Assembly: GCA_903939735.1 (NCBI GenBank)
Contig: CAJAIA010000035.1
Location: 1 to 64,000, forward strand
Length of the DNA stretch: 64,000 nucleotides
Direction of reading: 5' to 3'
Source: an uncultured Ignavibacteria bacterium
GTDB lineage: Bacteria > Bacteroidota > Ignavibacteria > Kapaibacteriales > Kapaibacteriaceae
Shown in pieces: positions 8,839 through 16,992 of the stretch (position 1 is the stretch's first letter; the number at the start of each line of letters is the position of its first letter). Position numbers and translations under genes: made by a program. The notes beneath the pieces were generated by a model. It had not been told where the DNA came from. It worked only from the letters and a program-made list of their open reading frames with translations, and ran no database searches.

Positions 8839-11800
8839 ACATTCTACGTGGTATTGCTGCCGTTGGTTTGTCTGCAGCGCTTGTCCTTGGCTGCGCTTCA
8901 GAGCGATCAGGCGATGGACAGACGCTACAGGGACGACGTGAGTTTGCGCTCCTGAAGTATCGTGATCTTGTAACAGGTGTTATCCCAGAGGGAATACGTG
9001 ATCGCGAGCTTGCCTTCGCGGAACAACTCCCTGGATCGACTGCAGCAGTTCTGGCTGCTACGAAGCAAGGTGAGGACGTTCAGCAGTATGGTGCGTGGAC
9101 GCATCGCGGTCCGGCAAACATTGGTGGTCGTACGCGTGCGATTGCTTTCGATGTCGCCAACGACGCCACGATGCTCGCAGGTGCGGTGTCAGGGGGCGTA
9201 TGGAAAACCACTGACTCCGGTAGCACATGGAAGCTCACCACACGTCCGTTTCAATTGCACTCTGTTACCTGTCTTGCTCAGGATGTCCGTCAGGGCAAGC
9301 GCAATACCTGGTACTATGGCACAGGCGAGATCTATGGCAACTCATCGCAGATCTCTGGTAATGGAATCTGGAAGTCCACAGATAACGGCGAATCGTGGTC
9401 GCAGCTACTGTCAACTGTATCAACGACCACACCATCGAACAATCAGTTTGCCTACACATGGCGCATCGTAACACATCCGAAGCGTGACAGTAACGAAGTC
9501 TATGTTGCTACAGCAAGGTCGGGTATCTATCGCTCAACTAACGGTGGACAGACCTGGGCGCCGACGCTTACAAGCAACGCCCTCTTCACCGACATTCTTA
9601 TCACACCATCAGGTGCGATGTACGCTGCATTGAGCGCAACAACCGGAAGTTTTGCTGCAATTGCGTCACGCTGGGGCATCTATCGTTCAACTGACGGTGT
9701 CACGTGGACAAACGTCACACCTCCCGGTATGGATAGCAAGACGGCACGCATCGTGTTGAGCGCAGTGCCGCAGACGCAGGACGACATCATGGTCCTTGCA
9801 GAAACACCGGACCGTGGCACGCAGGGTTCAACGGTGTACCGTGGTCAGCTGCAATACGAATGGCATAGCATCTGGAAATACCATCGTCCAACCGGTGATA
9901 CACTCGGACGCTGGGAGGATCGCTCGGCTGGTATCCCATTGAGCGAGGCACAGCGTGGTGACTTCTACTCGCAGAGTGGATACGACTTGTTCATCCGTGT
10001 GTCACCGTACGACTCAAACCTCGTGCTCATTGGTGGTACAAATCTCTATCGCTCAACAGATGCCTTCCGCACTCCGACAACGAACGCATGGATTGGCGGC
10101 TACTGGAAGGATGTTCCGAAGTGGGATCGCTATTCGTCGTATGAGCGTCATCATCCTGATCAGCACGACGCGTTGTTCCATCCGAATGATTCCAACGTTG
10201 TCATCAGTGCAAACGACGGTGGTATTCAGCGTACGTCGCGTATCCGCGACGAGAAGGTGGTCTGGGATGAGCTCAACAACAGCTATCTCACGACGCAGTT
10301 CTACACGATTGCACAGGAGGAGCGTGCCGGCAGTACACGACTCATGGGTGGCATGCAGGACAACGCCACATGGGGCACGCGCGTAGCCGATGGGAAGATC
10401 CATTGGTATCGCCTTGGAGGCGGTGATGGTGCATACTGTTACTATGCCGACAGTGGTCGCAAAGAATATTACTCGTCGCAGCAAGGTCGCATGTATGTGA
10501 TTGATCGCGATGCAACGGGCATAGAGATCTCACGTGCGCGCGTCGATCCACCAGGTAGCGACAATTTCCTGTTCATCAATCCCTATGTGCTTCATCCTGT
10601 TGATGAACACGTGATGTATCTGGCTGGTGGTGAGATTCTGTGGCGTAACAGTGATCTGCGTGAACTTCCGCGCGATGTGAATGATTCATCTTCCGTGAAT
10701 TGGGATTCACTCACATCAACGAATGTCGGTGCAGCACAGATCTCGGCAGTTTGCGCAACATCACCTGCGGGGTCGAAGGATCATCGCGTGTACTACGCAA
10801 CATCAAATGGGAAGATCTTCCGCATTGAGCGTGCGCAGGAGGGAATGCCTCAACCAATTGAAATCACCGGTGCAACGATGCCACGCGCATTTGTGAACTC
10901 GCTCACCGTGCATCCATCGAATCCGGATCACATCTACGCGTGCTTCTCGAACTACGGTGTCGTGAGCATTTGGGAGTCGACGAATGCTGGAGTGAAGTGG
11001 ACACCAATCTCTGGTAATCTCGAGGAACAGATCTCTGGTGCTGGGAGTGGTCCGGCAGTGAATTGGCTTGCGGTAGCCAAAATGTCCGACGCCACCTTGG
11101 TGCTCGTAGCTGCAACGTCGACAGGTGTGTACTTCACGCCGCAGACAAATGGGATGTCGACAGTATGGACGCAGGCCTCGCCGGATGAGATTGGTAACGT
11201 GCCGTGCGACATGGTGATAGCACGTCAGTCAGACGGACAGATTGCTGTTGCATCGCACGGCCGTGGAACGTTTACCGGTCGCATAACATCGCTACCAGAT
11301 CGCCCAGCGCGCGTTCAACTTCGGACTCCGGTTAATATGGACCGTGGTATCGGACTCGATACGACGCTCACGTGGACGCCAGCAAAAGGAGCAACGAGCT
11401 ATACCGTGCGACTCTGGCGTGTAGATCGTCCGGATTCAGTTGCCGTGTTCTCAGGAATCACAGCCGCGTTCTTGGATGTGACACTCGAGGCAGGACCCGT
11501 CCAATACTTCTGGAATGTTGAAGCCTATGGCGGTGGTGGTGGCGGAGGAGCCTCTGAGTCGTGGTCCTTCCTGACGCAAATCCGTCCGCCAGTACTGGTG
11601 AGTCCAGCTGTTGGCGCAACGGCAGTAACTGCCGTAGACCTCGTATGGAATCGCGTGCCAATGGCAGTCGGATATGGTGTCGAGGTAGGCTCGAATGCAG
11701 CGTTCAACCCAGTTGTTGCAAAAGTAGACGAGCTTGCCGACACTACCGTTCGTGTACGTGGACTCGATAACAACAAGCGCTACTTCTGGCGTGTGCGAGC

Positions 11801-12131
11801 GCAAGACATTGATGCTACTGGCCCGTTCTCCGATCGACGGTCGTTCGTAACAGGCATCCTGACATCGGTCGACACACACGAGCAGAACAACGCATCACTC
11901 CGTGTTGAGCCAAATCCAGCGAGCGATCACGTGACACTGTGTTCACCGTTTGAAGCATCTACTTCCTGGAATCTTCGTATCACAACGGTTGACGGACGTG
12001 ATGTGTACCAACAGATGTGTGCAGCGCAGTGTCTGGATGTATCTCTCGCAACGTTCGCCGCCGGCACATATGTGGTAACGGTATCTCAAGGTACCGCGGT
12101 GCGTTCTCGTTCTTTTAGCATCGTGAAGTAA
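8835..12131 (+). CDS. Large Asp-box (BNR/sortilin-like) repeat protein with T9SS C-terminal domain and lipobox
   Basis: A 1098-residue exported protein. The N-terminus ends LVLGCASE with Cys20 in a plausible lipobox, so signal peptidase II processing is possible. Residues from about 90 to 800 form a beta-propeller with Asp-box motifs: TTDSGSTW near 125, STDNGESW near 180, STNGGQTW near 234, STDGVTW near 283 and STNAGVKW near 714. Two fibronectin III-like domains follow (about 825-895 and 915-1005), separated by a run of seven glycines near 898. The last 80 residues (VEPNPASDHV ... AGTYVVTV ... SIVK) are a T9SS type A sorting domain. Lipobox plus T9SS signal is an odd pair. It may be a glycan- or protein-binding surface protein; catalytic sialidase residues are not evident. 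Confidence 0.88.
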   Translation: MNILRGIAAVGLSAALVLGCASERSGDGQTLQGRREFALLKYRDLVTGVIPEGIRDRELAFAEQLPGSTAAVLAATKQGEDVQQYGAWTHRGPANIGGRTRAIAFDVANDATMLAGAVSGGVWKTTDSGSTWKLTTRPFQLHSVTCLAQDVRQGKRNTWYYGTGEIYGNSSQISGNGIWKSTDNGESWSQLLSTVSTTTPSNNQFAYTWRIVTHPKRDSNEVYVATARSGIYRSTNGGQTWAPTLTSNALFTDILITPSGAMYAALSATTGSFAAIASRWGIYRSTDGVTWTNVTPPGMDSKTARIVLSAVPQTQDDIMVLAETPDRGTQGSTVYRGQLQYEWHSIWKYHRPTGDTLGRWEDRSAGIPLSEAQRGDFYSQSGYDLFIRVSPYDSNLVLIGGTNLYRSTDAFRTPTTNAWIGGYWKDVPKWDRYSSYERHHPDQHDALFHPNDSNVVISANDGGIQRTSRIRDEKVVWDELNNSYLTTQFYTIAQEERAGSTRLMGGMQDNATWGTRVADGKIHWYRLGGGDGAYCYYADSGRKEYYSSQQGRMYVIDRDATGIEISRARVDPPGSDNFLFINPYVLHPVDEHVMYLAGGEILWRNSDLRELPRDVNDSSSVNWDSLTSTNVGAAQISAVCATSPAGSKDHRVYYATSNGKIFRIERAQEGMPQPIEITGATMPRAFVNSLTVHPSNPDHIYACFSNYGVVSIWESTNAGVKWTPISGNLEEQISGAGSGPAVNWLAVAKMSDATLVLVAATSTGVYFTPQTNGMSTVWTQASPDEIGNVPCDMVIARQSDGQIAVASHGRGTFTGRITSLPDRPARVQLRTPVNMDRGIGLDTTLTWTPAKGATSYTVRLWRVDRPDSVAVFSGITAAFLDVTLEAGPVQYFWNVEAYGGGGGGGASESWSFLTQIRPPVLVSPAVGATAVTAVDLVWNRVPMAVGYGVEVGSNAAFNPVVAKVDELADTTVRVRGLDNNKRYFWRVRAQDIDATGPFSDRRSFVTGILTSVDTHEQNNASLRVEPNPASDHVTLCSPFEASTSWNLRITTVDGRDVYQQMCAAQCLDVSLATFAAGTYVVTVSQGTAVRSRSFSIVK

Positions 12132-12138
12132 TCGCCCA

Positions 12139-12831
12139 ATGCAGGACATTTCCACAAACATTGCTCGCATTCGTGAACAGATACGTGCCGCCGCGGAAGC
12201 AGCAGGACGTGATCCTCATGAGGTGCGACTGATGCTTGCCACGAAGACGCAGTCACCTGAGACATTGCGCAAAGCGCTTGCCGCCGGAGAGCATTTCTTC
12301 GGTGAGAATCGCGTTCAAGAGCTTGTCCCTAAAGTTGATGCGCTCGTTGATCTGCCGATCACATGGCACTTTATCGGCCACCTTCAGACCAATAAGGTGC
12401 GTGACGTCGTAGGGCGTGTTGCATGCATCCAGTCGATCGATCGCATTTCGTTGGCTGATGAAGTGCAGCGGGCATGTGAGAAACGATCAACATCGATCGA
12501 TGTGATGATCGAAGTCAATACATCAGGAGAAGAATCGAAGCATGGCATAGCCCCCTCAGACGTCGCCAGCCTCATTGATCACGTGCACACGTGTTCCGCC
12601 CTGCGTATTGTGGGGTTTATGACAATTGGCGCACTCAGTGAGGACGAGGCAGCGGTCCGCGCATGTTTTGCGACGCTTAGGGGTATTCGCGACGGTTATG
12701 ACGCAACGCATGGCACACGATCGGAGCTTTCGATGGGAATGTCTAGCGATCTTGCATGGGCAATAGCCGAAGGCTCGACTATTGTGCGTGTAGGAACTGC
12801 AGCATTCGGAGCGCGCAATGCACACCCTTGA
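12139..12831 (+). CDS. YggS/PLPBP family pyridoxal-phosphate-binding protein
   Basis: A 230-residue protein of the family that holds PLP and maintains B6 and amino/keto acid homeostasis in the cytoplasm. Lys36 in MLATKTQ is the expected PLP-binding lysine. GENRVQEL near residue 56, WHFIGHLQTNK near 77, and the late LSMGMSSDLAWAI with the phosphate-binding GTAAFGAR near the C-terminus complete the fold-type III barrel signature. The start lies 7 nt after the previous stop and the 3' end overlaps the antiporter start by 14 nt, so the three genes may be cotranscribed. Nothing unusual is visible. Confidence 0.94.
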   Translation: MQDISTNIARIREQIRAAAEAAGRDPHEVRLMLATKTQSPETLRKALAAGEHFFGENRVQELVPKVDALVDLPITWHFIGHLQTNKVRDVVGRVACIQSIDRISLADEVQRACEKRSTSIDVMIEVNTSGEESKHGIAPSDVASLIDHVHTCSALRIVGFMTIGALSEDEAAVRACFATLRGIRDGYDATHGTRSELSMGMSSDLAWAIAEGSTIVRVGTAAFGARNAHP

Positions 12832-14608
12832 GTTTCTCGATGAGCTCGTGCTTCTCTGCCTTGCAGCACTTGCCATCATCACCATCTTCCAGCGCGTAAA
12901 GCTGCCCCCTATCATCGGTCTCATTGCAACGGGGCTCATCATTGGTCCATCTGGCTTCGGACTCGTCGAGCAGGATGCGATCATCTCAGCGATCTCTGAG
13001 CTCGGCATTGTGATGCTACTGTTCACAATCGGACTTGAGTTCTCGATCGATGATATGCGCAAGCTGAAGTCGATTGTCTTTGTTGGTGGGCCCATACAGG
13101 TACTTCTCAGTAGTGCCGTGATCGGCACAGGCGCATACGTCACAAGTCTATGGGCTGGATCGAATCTCGATGTCAATGGCGCTGTGCTGATTGGTATGTC
13201 GATGGCTGTAAGCTCGACGGCAATCTGCACGAAGTTGCTTGCTGACCGAAAAGAGCTTCACGCTCCACATGGACGCGCGGTGCTCGGAATCCTGATCTTC
13301 CAGGACATTGCTGTTGTGCCCATGATGATTGTCGTAACAATGCTTTCGGCGCATGCGCTCACGCATCCAACGATCCTCACACAGTGGATCATGGGTATGG
13401 TTGGCGGTAGCATTGAAGCTATTGATGCGATAGCTCGCATCGTGGTACTGGTTGTGGTAACCGGCGGACTCCTTGTGGGTATGCGTTTACTGATGCCACG
13501 TGTTATGGCCTACGTCACGCGAACGCAGCATCAGGAAGTCCTGATTCTCGGCGCGCTCGGACTGTGTCTCAGTGCTGCATGGATCACATCGATTGCTGGT
13601 CTCTCCATGGCGCTTGGAGCCTTCATCGCAGGCATGGCCATTGCGGGAAGTGAAGAAAGCCATGTGCTTGAGAAAGCCCTCCAGCCGATGCGAGATGCCT
13701 TTACTAGTGTGTTCTTCCTCTCGGTTGGACTTCTGGTGAAGATCAATCTTGTTGCGCTCCCGACAAATGTTGGGTCGGCTATTCTCGTGCTTCTTGCCAA
13801 CGCCGTAGTTGTTGCAGTCATTCTCATTGCGCTACGGATGCCGATTCGTACCGCCGTGATGGCGGCGATGATTCTCGCGCAGGTTGGTGAGTTCTCGTTC
13901 CTTCTAATCTCGCTCGGTCTCGAGTACGAAGTCATTGCATCGACCGACTTCCAGAATATGCTCGTTGCAATCATCGCAACAATGATGATCACACCTACGC
14001 TTGTCACCCTAGCTCCCTATGTAGCCGAGCGTATCGTGCCCCTTGCACACGCAATCCCAGCTCTCCGAAGGTGGAGCATCGATGATGAGCGTGGCATGAT
14101 TAAGCTTAATGTGACAGCAGAGGATCGCGCCAAACCCATGGTTGTCATCATTGGTGCCGGTGTTCTTGGAACACACGTTGCGGACGTATTCAAGCAAACA
14201 GGCATACCCTACGGCATGCTTGAGCTCAATCGCGATACCGTTGCGCACCTACGCGAACGAGGAGAACCCATTGTCGCAGGTGATATCACGGATGAGACTA
14301 CACTTGCACGAGCAGGTGTACGCGATGCAGCCGTCGTGATCGTTGCGATCAACAACACGATGGCACTTGTGCGCGGAGTTGAAACCATTCGCCGCATGCG
14401 TCCCGACGTACAGATCATTGTCCGCTCTCGCTATCTCCAAGATTGCGGCGCAGTGCAAGAGAAGGGCGCTGATCTCGTGATCGTCGAAGAGTTTGAATCA
14501 AGCATCAGCGTGTTCACACACGTCCTCGCATTTCTCGGCGCTGCACCTGACCTCATCAAGCAGCAAGAACAACGTATGCGAGCTGAGCGCGGCCTTATCG
14601 TTGGATAA
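12818..14608 (+). CDS. CPA2-type cation:proton antiporter with RCK (TrkA-N) domain
   Basis: A 596-residue inner-membrane antiporter of the KefB/KefC/YbaL type. About 12 transmembrane segments fill residues 1-400, with the conserved GLEFSIDDMRKL near residue 73 and the ALGAFIAGMAIAGSEE segment near 265. From about residue 430 a Rossmann-fold RCK domain begins (VVIIGAGVLGTHVADVFKQ), followed by the acidic strand end LELNRDT; no TrkA-C domain follows. Ion specificity (K+ or Na+) is not readable. The last 8 codons lie in a 25-bp sequence repeated downstream of a mobile unit (14584-14608 and 15334-15358). In the uninterrupted locus this gene would have overlapped the convergent copper monooxygenase gene by 14 nt. 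Confidence 0.93.
   Translation: MHTLEFLDELVLLCLAALAIITIFQRVKLPPIIGLIATGLIIGPSGFGLVEQDAIISAISELGIVMLLFTIGLEFSIDDMRKLKSIVFVGGPIQVLLSSAVIGTGAYVTSLWAGSNLDVNGAVLIGMSMAVSSTAICTKLLADRKELHAPHGRAVLGILIFQDIAVVPMMIVVTMLSAHALTHPTILTQWIMGMVGGSIEAIDAIARIVVLVVVTGGLLVGMRLLMPRVMAYVTRTQHQEVLILGALGLCLSAAWITSIAGLSMALGAFIAGMAIAGSEESHVLEKALQPMRDAFTSVFFLSVGLLVKINLVALPTNVGSAILVLLANAVVVAVILIALRMPIRTAVMAAMILAQVGEFSFLLISLGLEYEVIASTDFQNMLVAIIATMMITPTLVTLAPYVAERIVPLAHAIPALRRWSIDDERGMIKLNVTAEDRAKPMVVIIGAGVLGTHVADVFKQTGIPYGMLELNRDTVAHLRERGEPIVAGDITDETTLARAGVRDAAVVIVAINNTMALVRGVETIRRMRPDVQIIVRSRYLQDCGAVQEKGADLVIVEEFESSISVFTHVLAFLGAAPDLIKQQEQRMRAERGLIVG
14584..14608. repeat. Left copy of 25-bp direct repeat flanking the Y1-transposase unit
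   Basis: This 25-bp sequence is identical to 15334-15358. It contains the final codons and TAA stop of the antiporter gene. The copy on the other side contains the final codons of the minus-strand monooxygenase gene, so each neighbour keeps an intact 3' end. The pattern is that of a target duplication around an insertion. Confidence 0.9.
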
Positions 14609-14638
14609 GGGGGCTTGTAATGCGTGGCTGGGGTGTTA

Positions 14639-14722
14639 CGATTCTTTTAGAGCGCCTTATCGATTCTTTTAGAGCGCCTTATCGATTCTTTTAGAGCGCC
14701 TTATCGATTCTTTTAGAGCGCC
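14639..14722. repeat. 22-bp tandem repeat, 3.8 copies
   Basis: Three perfect 22-bp units begin at 14639, 14661 and 14683, and an 18-bp partial unit begins at 14705. Each unit starts CGATTCTTTTAGAGCGCC and ends with TTAT. There are no spacers, so this is not a CRISPR array. Part of the unit (GAGCGC followed by CTTATCG) matches the flanking 25-bp direct repeat apart from 3 extra bases in the latter. Confidence 0.95.
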
Positions 14723-14730
14723 AACGGCGC
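14718..14730. repeat. Hairpin GCGCC-AAC-GGCGC
   Basis: A perfect 5-bp stem with an AAC loop. It starts inside the last partial unit of the tandem array. The next hairpin has the same loop. Confidence 0.75.
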
Positions 14731-14742
14731 GACCTATCCCAG

Positions 14743-14761
14743 CCCGGGGCAACGCCCCGGG
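14743..14761. repeat. Hairpin CCCGGGGC-AAC-GCCCCGGG (REP-like palindrome)
   Basis: A perfect 8-bp GC stem with an AAC loop, 12 nt after the smaller AAC-loop hairpin. Palindromes of this sort next to a RAYT gene are the usual recognition substrates of the transposase. It could also act as a transcription barrier between the antiporter and transposase genes. Confidence 0.8.
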
Positions 14762-14805
14762 TATTCGATGATAACGTATTCGATCATAACGTATTCGATG
14801 ATGCA
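14761..14805. repeat. 15-bp direct repeats (GTATTCGATSATAAC)
   Basis: Two 15-bp units at 14761 and 14776 differ at one base (G/C), and a third degenerate unit starts at 14791. They lie between the hairpins and the transposase gene. The following 80 nt up to 14883 show no recognisable feature beyond a probable transposase leader. Confidence 0.8.
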
Positions 14806-14883
14806 TTCGATCACGTCACGTTTCATCGTGCATAGACCACGACATTCACATGGAAACCATCGCAGATATCATGTGAGTCGTCA

Positions 14884-15336
14884 ATGCCGCAATCGCTTAC
14901 CAACGTGCTTTTGCACATCGTGTTTAGCACGAAAGGTCGCGCCCCGCTCCTCTATCCCGAGGTGCGGCCTGCGCTCTTTGCATATCTCTCCGCTGTAGCG
15001 CGTAGCACAGGGTGCGAATGTTATCGCGCAGGGGGCGTTGCAAATCACGTACATCTCGCTGTGCGTCTCTCACGCACGATCACAATCGCGAATCTGGTAC
15101 AAGAGTTGAAGTCATCGTCGTCGCGATGGCTGAAGACGCAATCACCGAGACTATGCAGGTTTAGGTGGCAGACGGGATATTCTGCATTCTCTGTGAGAGC
15201 CTCCGGACTCAACACGCTCGTTCGCTACATTGACAACCAAGAAGTGCATCATCGTAAGCGCTCATTTGAGCGCGAGCATATAACGACTCTGAGTCAGGAA
15301 GGAATCGAGTACGACGAGCGCTATGTCTGGGATTGA
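14884..15336 (+). CDS. IS200-like Y1 transposase (RAYT type)
   Basis: A 150-residue HUH single-strand transposase. It begins MPQSLTNVLLHIVFSTKGRA, the common N-terminus of this family. HVH at residues 55-57 is the metal-binding HUH motif and Tyr115 in RYIDNQEVHHRK is the expected nucleophile, so the enzyme looks intact. The protein ends RYVWD. Its TGA stop (15334-15336) is made of the first three bases of the right 25-bp direct repeat. RAYT proteins process REP palindromes, and two AAC-loop hairpins lie 120-165 nt upstream. The unit contains no other gene and no TnpB. Confidence 0.9.
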   Translation: MPQSLTNVLLHIVFSTKGRAPLLYPEVRPALFAYLSAVARSTGCECYRAGGVANHVHLAVRLSRTITIANLVQELKSSSSRWLKTQSPRLCRFRWQTGYSAFSVRASGLNTLVRYIDNQEVHHRKRSFEREHITTLSQEGIEYDERYVWD

Positions 15337-15358
15337 GCGCGGCCTTATCGTTGGATAA
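15334..15358. repeat. Right copy of 25-bp direct repeat
   Basis: Identical to 14584-14608. It supplies the transposase stop codon on the plus strand and, on the minus strand, the last three codons and stop of the copper monooxygenase gene. Confidence 0.9.
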
Positions 15359-16919
15359 TGAACGACGTTGATGCGTCAATGGTACCACGAGCACGAAGCA
15401 CGTAGGCCCCGGCAGGTAGATGTTTTGTGTTGATGCGATCGGCAGTGACCCCAGCATCAATGTGATGGCTGACCTTCGATATGTCGACTACGATTCCCTG
15501 CGCATCGATGATCTCCAACGTGATATCTCCCGCCCGCTCTGCGATAAGCGTGTACGCGATGTAATCCCGTGCTGGTGATGGATGCACTGTAAATGTCGAC
15601 GATGCTATGTGCTCATGGAAGTCGATTACCGATGTTGGCAGCGGTGTATTCATGTCGATCGACTCATCGCCGGCTTGGTAGGGAAGCCAGTGGAAGTAGC
15701 ACAAGAACATCTCATCGGTTGTGGCTTCGCCCCATCGCACAACCTGTGGGGGCGTATTCGGATTCTCGGGATTGTTCGTTGTGTTATCGTACGACGCACT
15801 GTAGTAGATCGTCGACCCGCGTGGAATCTTCACAGGTCTGGTAAAGGCATAGCCCCCTTGCCAATGAAAATCCCATGAACGAATCTTGATCAGCTGAATC
15901 GTATCGGCGCTTGGCGTAACGGCGTATGCACGCGCAGCCTTACCGAGTAGATGCATGTGGGGAGCGATGCCGATCAGACTTACATCGACGGGTACCTTGA
16001 ACGACCCCGTGAACTCACGCAGGGTGTTTGCGGGGATGACAAAGGAGACGCCATTCGGGAGCTGACGTGGCGATATCGAGGTCTCGTTGATCTGTCGAAC
16101 ATCTGATGAACGTTGATAGAAGATGTTCACCGACGACTGATCGAACTGTTCGAACGGCGATGGTGCGTAGTGCACTTGAATGACGAGATCAGATCCTTTA
16201 TGCAATCGCGCACCCATCATGGTAGGGTAGAAGCGTTGCTGTGCGCCAGGCACCCATCCCAGGAGTGATGTCACGGATGTGAAACCTGGATCGCCGAATC
16301 CAGCATATCCCAGCAGTGGATCTTCGGCATCACGTCGTCGTGCAGTACCTGTTGTATCAACGAAGTATAGCACGTGATGGACGACACTCGCATTGTCGGG
16401 ACGAAACTCAATTGCAGCGATATCGCGATCCTGCGTAAGTCCTGTTGGCAACACGAAGTATCGGTACACATCCTTGTTGTTGCCCTCGATGCGCCACTTC
16501 GCATCCATGCGAAGAACCAGATCAGGCGTGCCGAGCTGCGAGCCCGATGGAAATGTTGGTGGAGGTGGTGCTTGCGAGAGATCACCGGGAGCGGCACCTT
16601 GATCGATCCATGCAATCAATGTGTTGTACTCATTATCGGTCAGTGATCGAACGCCGAGGAACGATCCGATACCATGTTCAGGTGGCCATGGTGGCATGTG
16701 ACGATCTTCAACTTCATGCTTGATCGACAGCGCAACGTCACGCACTTCTTGATACGTGGTAAGGGGCATTGGAGCAATCTCACCCTCGCGGTGGCACGGC
16801 GTGCATTTGCTGTACACAATCTTGGCCACGTCGCGCGACCATGTGTATTCCTGCTCAGCAGCTGTGGAGCGTACGGACACGAGCGCGCACAGGATCAGGA
16901 GAAGTACGGCGTAGTTCAT
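15345..16919 (-). CDS. Secreted cytochrome c / copper type II (PHM-like) monooxygenase with T9SS domain
   Basis: A 524-residue exported protein from the ATG at 16919; a start 9 nt upstream (16928) is possible. After a signal peptide (MNYAVLLLILCALVSV) comes a class I c-type heme motif CTPCH, about residue 39-43. This is followed by a peptidylglycine-monooxygenase-like copper domain. VVHHVLYF near 180 supplies the paired histidines, APHMHLLG near 315 the HxH pair, and TDEMFLCYF near 395 the methionine, so both copper sites look complete. The last 80 residues form a T9SS sorting domain ending in FIIQR. The substrate is unknown. A heme could feed electrons to the copper centres in place of ascorbate, which is inference. 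The 3' end lies in the right copy of the 25-bp repeat. Confidence 0.87.
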   Translation of the reverse strand: MNYAVLLLILCALVSVRSTAAEQEYTWSRDVAKIVYSKCTPCHREGEIAPMPLTTYQEVRDVALSIKHEVEDRHMPPWPPEHGIGSFLGVRSLTDNEYNTLIAWIDQGAAPGDLSQAPPPPTFPSGSQLGTPDLVLRMDAKWRIEGNNKDVYRYFVLPTGLTQDRDIAAIEFRPDNASVVHHVLYFVDTTGTARRRDAEDPLLGYAGFGDPGFTSVTSLLGWVPGAQQRFYPTMMGARLHKGSDLVIQVHYAPSPFEQFDQSSVNIFYQRSSDVRQINETSISPRQLPNGVSFVIPANTLREFTGSFKVPVDVSLIGIAPHMHLLGKAARAYAVTPSADTIQLIKIRSWDFHWQGGYAFTRPVKIPRGSTIYYSASYDNTTNNPENPNTPPQVVRWGEATTDEMFLCYFHWLPYQAGDESIDMNTPLPTSVIDFHEHIASSTFTVHPSPARDYIAYTLIAERAGDITLEIIDAQGIVVDISKVSHHIDAGVTADRINTKHLPAGAYVLRARGTIDASTSFIIQR

Positions 16920-16948
16920 AGGTGTCAACTTGCGGAAAAAACCGTTAG

Positions 16949-16956
16949 TAGGTTTG
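16949..16956 (+). promoter_or_regulatory. -7 promoter box TAGGTTTG
   Basis: Fits TAnnTTTG and lies 36 nt upstream of the DUF5686-like gene start at 16993, in the 73-nt divergent intergenic region. Confidence 0.5.
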
Positions 16957-16992
16957 CAACACTCCCTCGTTTAATGCGTACCTGGCACTCCT

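Larger units (their letters stand above)
14609..15333 (+). mobile_element. 725-bp RAYT / IS200-like unit with tandem array and hairpins
   Basis: The segment between the two 25-bp direct repeats. In order it holds a 29-bp lead-in, a 22-bp tandem array (14639-14722), two hairpins with AAC loops (14718-14730 and 14743-14761), 15-bp repeats (14761-14790), and a Y1 transposase gene (14884-15336). REP-associated tyrosine transposases are known to sit next to such palindromes. Classical IS200/IS605 transposition makes no target duplication, so the 25-bp flanking repeat is unexpected. Boundaries are deduced only from the direct repeats. Confidence 0.72.

Noticed and set aside
11526..11552. G-rich run as a quadruplex regulatory element
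   Set aside because: It encodes the polyglycine linker in the large Asp-box protein; no regulatory context.
14639..14722. Possible CRISPR array
   Set aside because: The units are directly adjacent with no spacers and there are no cas genes; it is a simple tandem repeat.
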